From assembly GCA_900317845.1 (NCBI GenBank), contig ONII01000002.1:1-64000 (forward strand): a stretch of 64,000 nucleotides of DNA, read 5' to 3'. Of this stretch, positions 8,059 to 16,176 are shown one piece after another. The notes below the pieces were generated by a model. It had not been told where the DNA came from. It ran no database searches and saw only the letters and a program-made list of their open reading frames with translations. The stretch comes from an uncultured Bacteroidales bacterium. Lineage in GTDB: Bacteria; Bacteroidota; Bacteroidia; Bacteroidales; UBA932. Numbering within the stretch: position 1 is the first letter of the stretch; each line of letters opens with the position of its first letter. The position numbers and the translations under genes were made by a program.

Positions 8059-8949
8059 ATGGCAACACTGAATCTATCTTATGAAGACCTTGCTTCCGTC
8101 ATCTGCCTGGCCGTGCATCTGGCCAATGCGGACGGAAACGTGACGGACGACGAAATGGAAGCTATCGTCAGGTCCATCACGGACCAGTACAATTTTGAAG
8201 GCAAACAGGATCTCCTCAAAGAGTACATCAATGACGGCATGAACATGCAGCCCCAGGAGGCCCTCAAGCGCATAGCAGCATTCGGCCCCACGGAAAAGCA
8301 GTGGACGTCCAATTTCTTTGTGAAGACCATCGTGGCAGACGGCAACCTGGAAGAGAACGAAAAAAGCCTCTACTGGGACATCATGGACAAGTGCGGCCTT
8401 CCGGACCATAACCTGGAAGGCAGCTCGAACAGCGCCCAAACCGAGGCTAATCTTGAGCGCCAGACTGCCGTCACTGTCAATTACAAACGCGTGAAAGCGG
8501 ACATCTGCGACGGCGCCGTCCAGTATGTCCAGTGGGACCGCGGGGTAAACGTGCGGGAAAAGGTGTTCGGCTGGTTCCAGGACGCAGAGTCCCTCCAGTT
8601 CTTCAGAAGGTCCCGGGCCCTGGATGCCATCAACAAGGAAATGGGCCTTGCCGCCGGCTGGAATCTGGTCATGATTTTCGCCCCCAAGGAGTATTGGGCC
8701 GATCCCAAGCCCAACCGGGTAGGAAGCCGGATTGCCGGAGAAGCCATCTGGGGCCCCGTGCTCTTTGTCCTTGAGAACGATGACAAAACCCTCATGGGCT
8801 TCAATTACAAGAGTTTCATCCAGCGCCTCCTCGAAATTCTCTATTCCCTGGACAACGGCATCCTGGTTGCCGGCGAAGAGAATCCCCAGCTTTCCCGCCG
8901 CTACTTTGAAACGGCGCTCACGGAACTGGGCACCCTGAAGGAAGCCTAG
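8059..8949 (+). CDS. TerB-like protein with shared C-terminal module
   Basis: The 296-residue cytoplasmic protein begins with a TerB/DjlA-N-like helical domain (residues about 8-115). It has two copies of an acidic turn, ANADGNVTDDEME and VADGNLEENEK, where the family carries possible metal-binding residues. A short low-complexity linker (120-135) leads to a module at about 186-272 that aligns with residues about 417-505 of the divergently transcribed repeat protein (RALDAINKEMGLAAGWNLVM against SLLTRITKALSLEGCHVAML, then the FVLEnDDK core). Shared modules and a shared 76-nt intergenic region suggest joint function. The TerB fold is linked in other bacteria to envelope stress and tellurite operons, but nothing here shows that role. 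Confidence 0.75.
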   Translation: MATLNLSYEDLASVICLAVHLANADGNVTDDEMEAIVRSITDQYNFEGKQDLLKEYINDGMNMQPQEALKRIAAFGPTEKQWTSNFFVKTIVADGNLEENEKSLYWDIMDKCGLPDHNLEGSSNSAQTEANLERQTAVTVNYKRVKADICDGAVQYVQWDRGVNVREKVFGWFQDAESLQFFRRSRALDAINKEMGLAAGWNLVMIFAPKEYWADPKPNRVGSRIAGEAIWGPVLFVLENDDKTLMGFNYKSFIQRLLEILYSLDNGILVAGEENPQLSRRYFETALTELGTLKEA

Positions 8950-8954
8950 GAAAG

Positions 8955-8990
8955 CCCTGTTCCACCGTACTACTCCTGGTGGAAATAGGG
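8955..8990 (+). terminator. hairpin after the TerB-like gene
   Basis: CCCT-gTTCCACC (8955-8966) pairs with GGTGGAA-ataGGG (8978-8990), just after the stop at 8949. It has no T-run, so it is probably a 3'-end stabilising hairpin acting with the terminator at 9009. Confidence 0.5.
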
Positions 8991-9008
8991 ATGCAGGTCT
9001 ATGTACAG

Positions 9009-9036
9009 GAGGCCGCCGGAGACGGTGGCCTCTTTT
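9009..9036 (+). terminator. rho-independent terminator
   Basis: GAGGCCGCC (9009-9017) pairs with GGTGGCCTC (9024-9032), a 9-bp stem with one G-U pair and a 6-nt loop, followed by TTTTC. It ends the 8059 transcript before the next promoter. Confidence 0.7.
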
Positions 9037-9106
9037 CGTAGGACCGATGGGGCCCTGCAAATCTATGATTTGGAGCAGGGAAGGGTAAAAATCCCTCGAA
9101 AATCAC

Positions 9107-9114
9107 TATCTTTG
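9107..9114 (+). promoter_or_regulatory. -7 element (TATCTTTG) 6 nt before an ATG
   Basis: A perfect TATCTTTG is followed after six bases by the ATG at 9121, so the transcript should have almost no leader. Confidence 0.6.
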
Positions 9115-9120
9115 CATTCT

Positions 9121-10938
9121 ATGAACAAGGTTCGGCATATCTGCGTGCTTGCGCTGCTGCTGGTTGCGGCCGGGACGGCCCGTGCCCAGCAGTGGTACGG
9201 AAACGTGGACGGCGCCGGCGGATTCGGCTGGATGAAAAGCCTCCGGGGAGAACTGCTGGAAGGCCAGAATCCCAACATTATCCACTGGCTTGGGGAAGGA
9301 AATGTGGGCTTTGGATACAAAAGTCCCAAATTCCAGTGGAGCTCCAAACTGAAGGTGAACTATGAGCCCAAAACCGCAGAGCGGTATCGCGTAGAGGCAA
9401 AGGGCAAGGACGAAAAAGACCTGAGCCTGCGGGCCCTCATCAAATCCACCGACACCCGGCCCCTGGATCTGGGTTTCCGGACAGACTTTACCTGGACGCC
9501 CGCCACCCAAAAGCGCTACGACGCCTGGTTCAACTTCCGCTATCAGGACGACGCCGACGACGCAGAGACCGTCAACGCCACCATCCAGTCGGCAGATTAC
9601 ACGGAGGAATGGGCCCTCCGCAAACGCCTCACCTTCACGAGCGGCTTCAAGACCTCCCATGCGCTAGGTCGCAGAACCTTGCAAAGCAGCATCACCACAG
9701 AATACAAATCGGACAGCCGCTTTAATCAGTGGAACACAATGGGGGCCAAGGGAAGCGAGATATGGGAATCCGATGATCCTGTGAAAACGAACTTATGGGC
9801 CAAGATTTACAAGCTTACGCCCTTCTCCGGACACATATCGGCAGATGCCGTCGTACACCTGCGGGACACCGTTCTTAAGACCCGCCACAAACTCATTCTG
9901 GACCCGGGACTCCGCCTCAACGCCAAATACACCTACGACGAAAACAGCGGAGCAACCCTGATTAATCCCCTGTCGGAGAAAGACAGCTATTGGAGAGACT
10001 CTACCAGCATCCGGGAAGGTTTCCTCTTCTTTACCTCGGAGGTAGAGCCCTATATAGCGGCAGACTACACTTGGGGGCCAATAAGGGTAAAGGCAGATTA
10101 TGGCCTGCAGGTATATCTTCGCCAACTGCAGACAGAAAAACACCAAGACACGCCTTTTACGGCTGTTCCGCACGTGGTGGGCAAGTCGTCTTTCATGTGG
10201 AAAATCCATCCTTCCCATGAGCTGGGCCTTTCCCATGAGCGCACGGTGAAGCATCCCACCTACCTGCAAACCTGCTCCTTCGAGCGTCCTGGTGCCTTCA
10301 TCAACCAAATCTGGCGGGGTAACCCGGAGCTCAAGTCCAACACCTCCTCCACCTTCAGCATAGACTACAAATTCCGCTACAAACGGTTCTCGGCCAGCTC
10401 TTCCACCTTCTATACCCGCAAGCTCAACGAGGTGGACCAAACCTTCCGCATGGAAAAAATTGACGAGCGCGAGTACAAGGTGTTCACCTGGATGAACTCC
10501 TCCAACAGCCACGTCATGGGCATGAACAACACGCTCTCCTGGTCGGGTAAATGGGTCGATGCCAACCTGAACGTCAAGTACACCCATACCTACCGTATTG
10601 CCCAGTTGGAGAACAAAAAGCAGAACACGGACGACTGGCGCATCAAGGCAGACTTCCTGGTAAAACTGGGTAGCGGCTGGAGCATCGGGGCCGACATGAA
10701 CTACAAGAACCCCACCATGACCCTGCACACCCTGGTCACGGCCTACTGGACCCTGAACGCCCGCGTGCAGAAAAAGTTCAAGAACTTCACCGTTTACTTC
10801 CAGGGCAAGGACCTGCTGGAGCACATGCAGAAGAATCAGTACACGTCTGTGTACGGGGACGAGATCTGGATAGAGCAAATCTACCAGAACCGCCGCCTCC
10901 TCATCCTGGGTTTCAACTGGAATTTCCGGCTCAATTAG
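9121..10938 (+). CDS. large outer-membrane beta-barrel protein
   Basis: The 605-residue protein has a signal peptide (MNKVRHICVLALLLVAAGTARAQ) and is strand-rich throughout. Alternating stretches such as FQWSSKLKVNYEP, LDLGFRTDFTWTP and RVKADYGLQVYL and the C-terminal NRRLLILGFNWNFRLN resemble the barrel of TonB-dependent receptors (OMP_b-brl_3-like). Unlike a SusC protein it lacks the N-terminal carboxypeptidase-like and plug regions, so it is a barrel without an evident plug. It is probably a surface pore or assembly factor. The substrate is unknown. It is monocistronic, with a strong -7 element six bases upstream and a convergent gene beginning 22 nt downstream. Confidence 0.72.
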   Translation: MNKVRHICVLALLLVAAGTARAQQWYGNVDGAGGFGWMKSLRGELLEGQNPNIIHWLGEGNVGFGYKSPKFQWSSKLKVNYEPKTAERYRVEAKGKDEKDLSLRALIKSTDTRPLDLGFRTDFTWTPATQKRYDAWFNFRYQDDADDAETVNATIQSADYTEEWALRKRLTFTSGFKTSHALGRRTLQSSITTEYKSDSRFNQWNTMGAKGSEIWESDDPVKTNLWAKIYKLTPFSGHISADAVVHLRDTVLKTRHKLILDPGLRLNAKYTYDENSGATLINPLSEKDSYWRDSTSIREGFLFFTSEVEPYIAADYTWGPIRVKADYGLQVYLRQLQTEKHQDTPFTAVPHVVGKSSFMWKIHPSHELGLSHERTVKHPTYLQTCSFERPGAFINQIWRGNPELKSNTSSTFSIDYKFRYKRFSASSSTFYTRKLNEVDQTFRMEKIDEREYKVFTWMNSSNSHVMGMNNTLSWSGKWVDANLNVKYTHTYRIAQLENKKQNTDDWRIKADFLVKLGSGWSIGADMNYKNPTMTLHTLVTAYWTLNARVQKKFKNFTVYFQGKDLLEHMQKNQYTSVYGDEIWIEQIYQNRRLLILGFNWNFRLN

Positions 10939-10960
10939 AAAGCCTTGCTGCTTGCCGGGG

Positions 10961-11623
10961 TTATTCCGCCCACAGAGCCAGCATCTCCAGCGTTTTTTCT
11001 ACCGTGCGGGGCAAGGAATTGCCGGCCTGGAACCAGGCGTCAATATCGGCCTTACGGGAGGCAAAAATCTTGCGTAAGGACTTCTTTGTCAGGGGAAAAA
11101 CTTCGCCGCCCTTATAGACGTGGATGGTTTCCGTGACTTCATACGGATATGCATCGTCGTCGTTGAGGTTGTAGGTGACACCGTCGGCATACAGGGTGTT
11201 GTACTGCTTGGTAGAACTGGTCTCCGACGTGCCGCCGTAGGCCGCCACTTTTTGGTCGCGGATAATGTGCACTTTGCGGCATAGGGCCACGCCGATATCG
11301 GCCTTTAAAGGATATTGCCTGTAAAAGACGTCCTGAGAGCGGAGAAAAGACACGTTGCCAATGACCACCTTCAGGATATTGTCCTCTCCCGAAGACAGTT
11401 CTGTTCCGTTGTCGTCCAGGAAACGGAGGGTATTGTCCACGGCGCAGATATTCATTTTGCCTTGCGCCGGCATTTGCCCGCGAAGGAAAACGTACCCCTG
11501 GCTAAAGCGGGGCATGAGGTAATATACGCTATCCGGCATCCATTTGGGGGCCGATGACTGTGCCTGCAGGGCCCAAGGCAGACCTGCAGCCAGCAGCAGA
11601 AGGAGAGCAATTCGTTTGAGCAT
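10961..11623 (-). CDS. exported protein of unknown function
   Basis: The 220-residue protein begins MLKRIALLLLLAAGLPWALQAQ, a signal peptide ending in AQA-like cleavage, and contains no recognised motif. An earlier ATG at 11650 overlaps the stop of the winged-helix gene (TAATG), which would couple translation. The shorter start is preferred for its compact signal peptide, but either is possible. It is the last gene of a three-gene minus-strand unit with a membrane protein and a DNA-binding protein, so it may be part of the regulated output. Visible blocks such as YLMPRFSQGYVFLRGQM and TKQYNTLYADGVTYNL do not match a family I know. Confidence 0.7.
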   Translation of the reverse strand: MLKRIALLLLLAAGLPWALQAQSSAPKWMPDSVYYLMPRFSQGYVFLRGQMPAQGKMNICAVDNTLRFLDDNGTELSSGEDNILKVVIGNVSFLRSQDVFYRQYPLKADIGVALCRKVHIIRDQKVAAYGGTSETSSTKQYNTLYADGVTYNLNDDDAYPYEVTETIHVYKGGEVFPLTKKSLRKIFASRKADIDAWFQAGNSLPRTVEKTLEMLALWAE

Positions 11624-11649
11624 AGTGCAAAAGTGGAGCGTTTTGGGCA

Positions 11650-11940
11650 TTACTTTTTTGAGAAGTAGGACATCAGGGCCTTCTGGTAGTCCTGAAGGGC
11701 GGCAGAGCCTTTGGGCGTTATGCGGCAGACGGTGTGGGAGCCGCGGCCGGCACCGCTGGTGGAAACCTTGATGTAGCCGGCGTCCTGGAGGTTGGTGAGC
11801 TGGACGGAAAGGTTACCGGACGTTGCACCCGTGAGCCCTTTCAGGTACACGAAGTCTGCATCGTCCAGCGAGTCCAAGGCGGCCATGATCTTGAGCCGTA
11901 ACTCGTTGTGAAGTAGGGGATCAAGATCTTTAAATTCCAT
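11650..11940 (-). CDS. winged-helix transcriptional regulator
   Basis: The 96-residue protein looks like a stand-alone winged helix-turn-helix: LRLKIMAALDSLDDADFVYLKGLTGATSGNLSVQLTNLQDAGYI gives helices 1-3 and a recognition helix (SGNLSVQLTNL), and GRGSHTVCRITPKGSAAL is the beta wing with the TPKG turn typical of MarR/PadR-like regulators. Its ATG overlaps the end of the upstream membrane-protein gene by 11 nt, so the two are translationally linked. Small winged-helix proteins paired with multi-span membrane proteins are frequent in Bacteroidetes. Autoregulation of this unit is inferred. Confidence 0.8.
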   Translation of the reverse strand: MEFKDLDPLLHNELRLKIMAALDSLDDADFVYLKGLTGATSGNLSVQLTNLQDAGYIKVSTSGAGRGSHTVCRITPKGSAALQDYQKALMSYFSKK

Positions 11941-12520
11941 CCTTTATGCTTTTCTTATAAAGAAAACCGGGTATTACCAGCGACACGACGGAAACAACGG
12001 AGAGCGCCAGCATTTGCCACGCCCAAAGCTCTTCCTGGAAAACAAAAGAGCCAATGCCGATGGCCGCTCCCGCGAGTCCGCCGATGATTTTAGGACGGAA
12101 GCGATTGACTTCTCCGGTGACAAAGGCCCCTATCCCTACGAGAAGGCTCATGAGCGGTACGGCAAAAAGCTCGAACAGATTGGCAAGCCCGAAGATGAAA
12201 CCGCCCACGGCACAGGCTGCGCCCACAAAAATCCAGAAATCCAGGATAATTTTTTCTTCGTGGGTTCTGTTGTGCGTACGGTTGTGGTCGCGGCGAAGGA
12301 GAACAATCATCCAGGGCCAGCCAATCACTACGGCGCCACTCCAGATCCACAGGCACCATGGCTGGCGAAGAACCATCCACAGTACAAACTGAATCAGGAA
12401 AAAAGTGGAGGTAAGAATTCCCCACAGCAGAAAGAGGTTCTCTCCGGTGGGGATCTTGTCCATTTCTACCTTGCCCCTTGTACGGGCAATGACTTCCAAT
12501 GCGTCAAAGTTTTCTTCCAT
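11930..12520 (-). CDS. multi-span membrane protein paired with the winged-helix regulator
   Basis: The 196-residue protein has about six hydrophobic segments (residues about 28-50, 57-75, 95-112, 116-133, 144-160, 170-187) and a charged loop containing DHNRTHNRTHEEK, a His/Asn repeat between spans 2 and 3. No enzymatic motif is visible. It is first in a unit with the winged-helix gene, and a perfect -7 element (12536-12529) lies 9 nt before its ATG. It could sense the membrane or anchor the regulator. That is inference. Confidence 0.75.
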   Translation of the reverse strand: MEENFDALEVIARTRGKVEMDKIPTGENLFLLWGILTSTFFLIQFVLWMVLRQPWCLWIWSGAVVIGWPWMIVLLRRDHNRTHNRTHEEKIILDFWIFVGAACAVGGFIFGLANLFELFAVPLMSLLVGIGAFVTGEVNRFRPKIIGGLAGAAIGIGSFVFQEELWAWQMLALSVVSVVSLVIPGFLYKKSIKDGI

Positions 12521-12528
12521 ACAAGGGG

Positions 12529-12536
12529 CAAAGATA
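12529..12536 (-). promoter_or_regulatory. -7 element (TATCTTTG) of the membrane protein/regulator unit
   Basis: CAAAGATA on the plus strand reads TATCTTTG on the minus strand, 9 nt upstream of the ATG at 12520. Confidence 0.6.
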
Positions 12537-12574
12537 GCGATTTTTTCAGATTTCCGGACAAGCCGGGAATGACG

Positions 12575-14509
12575 TTAGTTGTGGTCTACGTATATCTCGG
12601 ACCTTTTTCTGTTATTCCACTTGAGGCGGAATATCACCTGGGTGCCGTAGCTCGTATCGCCGCCAGGATTGCTCTTGGTGCGCTGAAGCTTCGGATGATC
12701 CTCCTTGCCGCCGTGGCCAGAGAAGGAGAATCCGTCGTAATCGTAGGCCAGTTCTACATCGGCCCAGTTCCAGTAGGCATCTTCAGGATCCGTAATCACG
12801 CCCACTTCCATACCCATGGGATAATTGCACACGCCGTTTTCTCCGCCGCTGGTCCAGGGTTCAAAAGCGCCGTTGCTGTGCTTATAGGTGATCTGGAAGG
12901 AGGTGGCCTTATGATGAACCACCTTTACGGGGATGGTGAACTTGACGTTGTGGTCGGTCACGCTGCGGAAGACAAGGTTAAACTCTCCTTCCGGGATGCC
13001 CTTCTTGAAGTCGACATATTTGCCGTAGGGATTGTAATACAACTTGTTATAGTTCTCCGTAGCCGGGTCAATCTCTATGCCGTAACCGGAGAAAGAAGAG
13101 CCCTCGGGTTTCCATTCATCTACCGTAAGCCAGATGGTGTCGCTGCCCCATCCGTAAGCGGGATCATTCTCGGCCAGGATATAATCGGCAGAACTGTTTT
13201 CCATCGAAAGAGAGAAGGAAGAGTACCCGGGACCGTTGTAGAGTGATATTTTATAGGTCATCTCCGTGCCGGAGTAGCCGAAGGTGAGGTCCACCTGCTG
13301 ATTCTCGGCCGACTGGGTGGCAGTGAGCTTCTGCGTAGAAGCATCCCAGCTGAACCATTCTCCGGATTGCCCGTTGCAGGTTTGGCTGTTCAGTTTCACC
13401 TTGCTCCAGTCAAAGCTGGCACCGGCAGTCCAGTAGGCGCTGAGGGTGGTGGATTTGCCGGGGGCAACCCAGTTGTCCTCGTAATTTAGGTAGAAATCGG
13501 ACAGCTCGGCCACCAGTTCAGTGAGCGTGGCGTTGCAGCACATGGTGTATTCTTCTCCTCCCGGGAGGAAGGTATCGGTCTCGGGATCGTATTCCTGATA
13601 CTCAAAGACAAAGACAAACAGCAGCTGGTATTCTCCGGAATAGGCTTTGGAGCTGCTCTTTTCCTTGAGCCAGAATTGGCTGCGGCCGTCCAGTTTCACG
13701 TTGCCGCCCTTTGCCATATGGCAGTCTATCATTTTTTTCTGGCCCAATCGCATGGTACCCAACTTGGCCGTCGACCAGCTATACGCGCCGAAAAACTCGT
13801 CGTTGACGGTGGTGAGCTTATTGGCAACCTCCGGCGGGAATTCTGCACTCATCCAGCCTTGGGTCATCTGCTCCTCATCCTCATCCATCAATTCCACATG
13901 AATGGCCTGCTGGGTGCCATCCATATAGCTGGTGCCCTTGTACCAGTTGGAATATTCCGGCGGGAAGGGGAACACCTGCGCTTCACCGCCTTTCTTCTGG
14001 ATGGAATACGTGTTGTCCTTGAGTCTTTCGGCCATGGAAATGGGCTCATCTCCCACCACCGGCGGGTCTTCCGCATCCAGGGGCAGCACAGTAGCAGTCG
14101 CCGTTGCCAGGTCGCCCTGCTGGAACAGGCCGTCCTGGGTGTCCTGTTTTACATTCTTGATGGTACCTTTGACTGTACCGCCGGTAAAGGACTTCGGGTC
14201 AGGTGTAGTGAACACGACGGTGACATTTCCGTTTTTGTCGGTTGTGGCCGATGTCGGGCTTACCGAACCGCCTGTCGCTTCAAATGCGATGGTAGCCGTG
14301 AAGTGACTAAGGTCCCTGGGAGTGCCTGAGCTGCTTTTGAGACTGAATGAAAAAGTGAAGGATGCGGTTCCGTCACTTGCAATCTTTTGTGAAGAAGGAC
14401 TTGCCGACAGGCCTGCAACGTGGCCGGCAAACTCAATGGTCGATGGATCGCAAGAAGCGCAGACCACTGCCGCCAGGGCAAGGAAAGAGAGTAAGTGTTT
14501 GCTTTTCAT
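12575..14509 (-). CDS. large lipoprotein with Ig-like N-terminal domain
   Basis: The 644-residue lipoprotein begins MKSKHLLSFLALAAVVCASCD. An Ig-like (Big-type) beta domain occupies about 30-140 (AGLSASPSSQKIASDGTASF ... GGSVSPTSATTDKNGNVTVVF). The rest is strand-rich with no recognised catalytic motif, containing an acidic patch (LMDEDEEQMTQ) and a Trp-rich region near 440-470. It probably sits on the cell surface and may act in adhesion or glycan contact. I do not recognise the family. It is transcribed alone from a good promoter at 14575-14546. Confidence 0.75.
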   Translation of the reverse strand: MKSKHLLSFLALAAVVCASCDPSTIEFAGHVAGLSASPSSQKIASDGTASFTFSFSLKSSSGTPRDLSHFTATIAFEATGGSVSPTSATTDKNGNVTVVFTTPDPKSFTGGTVKGTIKNVKQDTQDGLFQQGDLATATATVLPLDAEDPPVVGDEPISMAERLKDNTYSIQKKGGEAQVFPFPPEYSNWYKGTSYMDGTQQAIHVELMDEDEEQMTQGWMSAEFPPEVANKLTTVNDEFFGAYSWSTAKLGTMRLGQKKMIDCHMAKGGNVKLDGRSQFWLKEKSSSKAYSGEYQLLFVFVFEYQEYDPETDTFLPGGEEYTMCCNATLTELVAELSDFYLNYEDNWVAPGKSTTLSAYWTAGASFDWSKVKLNSQTCNGQSGEWFSWDASTQKLTATQSAENQQVDLTFGYSGTEMTYKISLYNGPGYSSFSLSMENSSADYILAENDPAYGWGSDTIWLTVDEWKPEGSSFSGYGIEIDPATENYNKLYYNPYGKYVDFKKGIPEGEFNLVFRSVTDHNVKFTIPVKVVHHKATSFQITYKHSNGAFEPWTSGGENGVCNYPMGMEVGVITDPEDAYWNWADVELAYDYDGFSFSGHGGKEDHPKLQRTKSNPGGDTSYGTQVIFRLKWNNRKRSEIYVDHN

Positions 14510-14545
14510 ATATGAATAGTTTTGGTTTATTCGGTAAACTTTTTA

Positions 14546-14575
14546 CAAAGGTACTAAAGTTTAGAAAATAAACAA
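14546..14575 (-). promoter_or_regulatory. promoter of the large lipoprotein gene
   Basis: On the minus strand TTG (14575-14573) is followed after 19 nt by TACCTTTG (14553-14546). Both elements and the spacing fit the Bacteroidetes consensus. The ATG lies 37 nt downstream. Confidence 0.65.
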
Positions 14576-14589
14576 TACTTACCCATGAG

Positions 14590-14629
14590 AAAAAACAAAC
14601 CGGCCTCTCATTCGTCTGAGAAGCCGGTT
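14590..14629 (-). terminator. minus-strand terminator at the left edge of the island
   Basis: AACCGGCCTCTCA (14598-14610) pairs with TGAGAAGCCGGTT (14617-14629), 13 bp with one mismatch. On the minus strand it is followed by TTTGTTTTTT. No intact minus-strand gene lies to its right, so it probably ended a gene lost when the island formed. Confidence 0.55.
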
Positions 14630-14777
14630 CTGGGTGCCCGTAACCGTGGTATTCTCGAACCTTTTGCTGGAGGGAATAGTGCGTTTGTGGGAAATGCTGT
14701 TTTTTTGCCGAATCCAAAGCACTTTCCTCTTGCGTCAAAAGAATCTGTTTTGCACCTTCGCAGAAAGCAATATTTGT

Positions 14778-15478
14778 ATGAGTCATAAGGAGGCGCTCCA
14801 ACTGTTTGGAGACAAAAAATAAGAACCGCGTGGAGCGAAGAGGAAGAGAAGTGGTACTTCTCTATTATTGATGTGGTTTCCGTACTTACAGAAAGTGTAG
14901 ACGCTTCTGCGTATTGGAGAAACTAAAAGAGCGGCTACTCAAAGAGGGGAACGAAACCGTGACAAATTGTCACACTTTCAAAATGAGAGCAGCTGACGGC
15001 AAAATGCGTCAAACAGATGTTGCCGATCAAGAACAATTATTCAGACTGATACAATCTGTACCTTCACCTAAAGCTGAACCATTCAAACAGTGGATGGCTA
15101 AGGTTGTCAGCGAGCGGATTGACGAGATGCAGGACCCAGAACTGGCCATAGACCGGGGATATGAGTATTATCGCAGGCTAGGGTATTCCGAAGCTTGGAT
15201 CAATGAGCGAATGAAGGGGAAGGATGCCAGAAAGGCTCTTACAGATGAATGGAAGCGCACCGGGGTCGCTGGTCAACAGTACGCGACGTTAACTGATATT
15301 ATCACCCAGGAATGGTCAGGTATGACCACGCGGCAGTATAAAAATTTCAAGGGACTGAAAAAGAAAATCTACGGGATCATATGACGCGGACAGAGAGCGC
15401 CTTGAATACTTTGGCCGAAGTTGCCGCTACTGCAAGAAAAGAGTTGGAGAAACAATTGGGACAGAGCGTGGTTACAAC
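14778..15478 (+). pseudogene. frameshifted Bro-N/DinD-like gene
   Basis: Pieced across frames, the product reads as a Bro-N domain protein of the phage antirepressor/DinD type: MSHKEALQLFGDKK, IRTAWSEEEEKWYFSIIDVV, LKERLLKEGNETVTNC, MRAADGKMRQTDVADQEQLF, WSGMTTRQYKNFKGLKKENL, ARKELEKQLGQSVV. Three single-base losses, all in A-runs (14814-14819, 14920-14922 and 15358-15362), break the frame. A 156-residue piece (14914-15384) remains open. The 3' end runs into an integrase fragment and the usual DinD tail is missing. This is decay of a phage- or island-derived gene, unless the A-run indels are sequencing errors. Restoring one A at each site would give one continuous frame to about 15478. Confidence 0.75.
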
Positions 15479-15787
15479 AACAAGATTAAGCAGCTGCTGG
15501 AAATAGCAGGAATCGGCCGTCTGGTGCCGATATACAACGAGAAGACCGGCGAGAACGAATACTTCCCTCTCTGGCAGCGCGCCAGTAGCAAGACCGCCCG
15601 CTCCACCTGCGTGGATATCATGGCCAAATACCAGATAGACATGTATGCTGCCGGCCTTCACCGCCGTGGCAGTAAGGCCGTTGAGCGCTACACCAACATG
15701 GAAATCCGCGATGACTTTGCCTTACGTAACATTGCCTTCCGTCAACCCGCCTACAAAGTTGACAAGGATTTGAATGTGCTGGAATAA
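15470..15787 (+). pseudogene. C-terminal remnant of a tyrosine recombinase (integrase)
   Basis: The open frame carries the second half of a Bacteroidetes-type tyrosine recombinase catalytic domain: NNKIKQLLEIAGIGRLVPIY, then SSKTARSTCVDIMAKYQIDM with the second catalytic Arg (the box reads KTAR where HTAR is usual), then LHRRGSKAVERYTNMEI with the Tyr nucleophile. The N-terminal DNA-binding part and the first catalytic Arg are absent, so it cannot be functional. The only start in frame is GTG 15524. It directly abuts the broken Bro-N/DinD-like gene, so the junction is a deletion or recombination scar. It marks the island as integrase-borne. Confidence 0.65.
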
Positions 15788-15816
15788 TTGCGTATATTCG
15801 CAGAAAAAGGACTGCT

Positions 15817-16176
15817 ATGCTTGATACACTTACTAAAGCTCAGAAAAAAACCGCAAGAACTTTAATTGATATCGCATTGGAGCGAGATTGTGCGGCACTC
15901 ATTGATGAGGTATCTTGTCTGGCGCAAAAGCCGCTTGATAAAGTAGAAAAGCCAAACCATGCACGTTACATTGAGTTATATAAGGTTATAGAAAGCTTTG
16001 ATAAACATTTGGCAGACAGATATGATGGGATTACAGGAAGCAAGTATCTCGACACTGTTTCCTTCTTGCTTGCCGAGGGCAGTCTGACAGATGAAGACCT
16101 TGCTGTGTGTGACGAGACGATGAAAAGCGAGTTGCTCCGGGTGAAAGAAATTCTATTAGATATCCGTAACAGATGA
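15817..16176 (+). CDS. small unknown protein, first gene of the island unit
   Basis: The 119-residue predicted helical, acidic protein (KKTARTLIDIALERDCAALI, KVIESFDKHLADRYDGITG) matches no family I recognise. Its stop overlaps the next ATG (ATGA, 16173-16176), so translation is coupled. A near-consensus -7 element, TATATTCG (15793-15800, C in place of T), precedes the ATG by 16 nt. Base use is more AT-rich than the flanking aro and nag regions, consistent with transfer. It is likely a partner or regulator of the two larger products. Confidence 0.7.
   Translation: MLDTLTKAQKKTARTLIDIALERDCAALIDEVSCLAQKPLDKVEKPNHARYIELYKVIESFDKHLADRYDGITGSKYLDTVSFLLAEGSLTDEDLAVCDETMKSELLRVKEILLDIRNR

Noticed and set aside
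14630-14777. Possible tRNA remnant on the minus strand (TGCCC ... TCGAACC blocks resemble a tRNA 3' half)
   Set aside because: The T-stem does not pair, no acceptor or anticodon arm can be drawn, and the spacing is wrong. I see only the minus-strand terminator at 14590-14629 and no gene in the rest.
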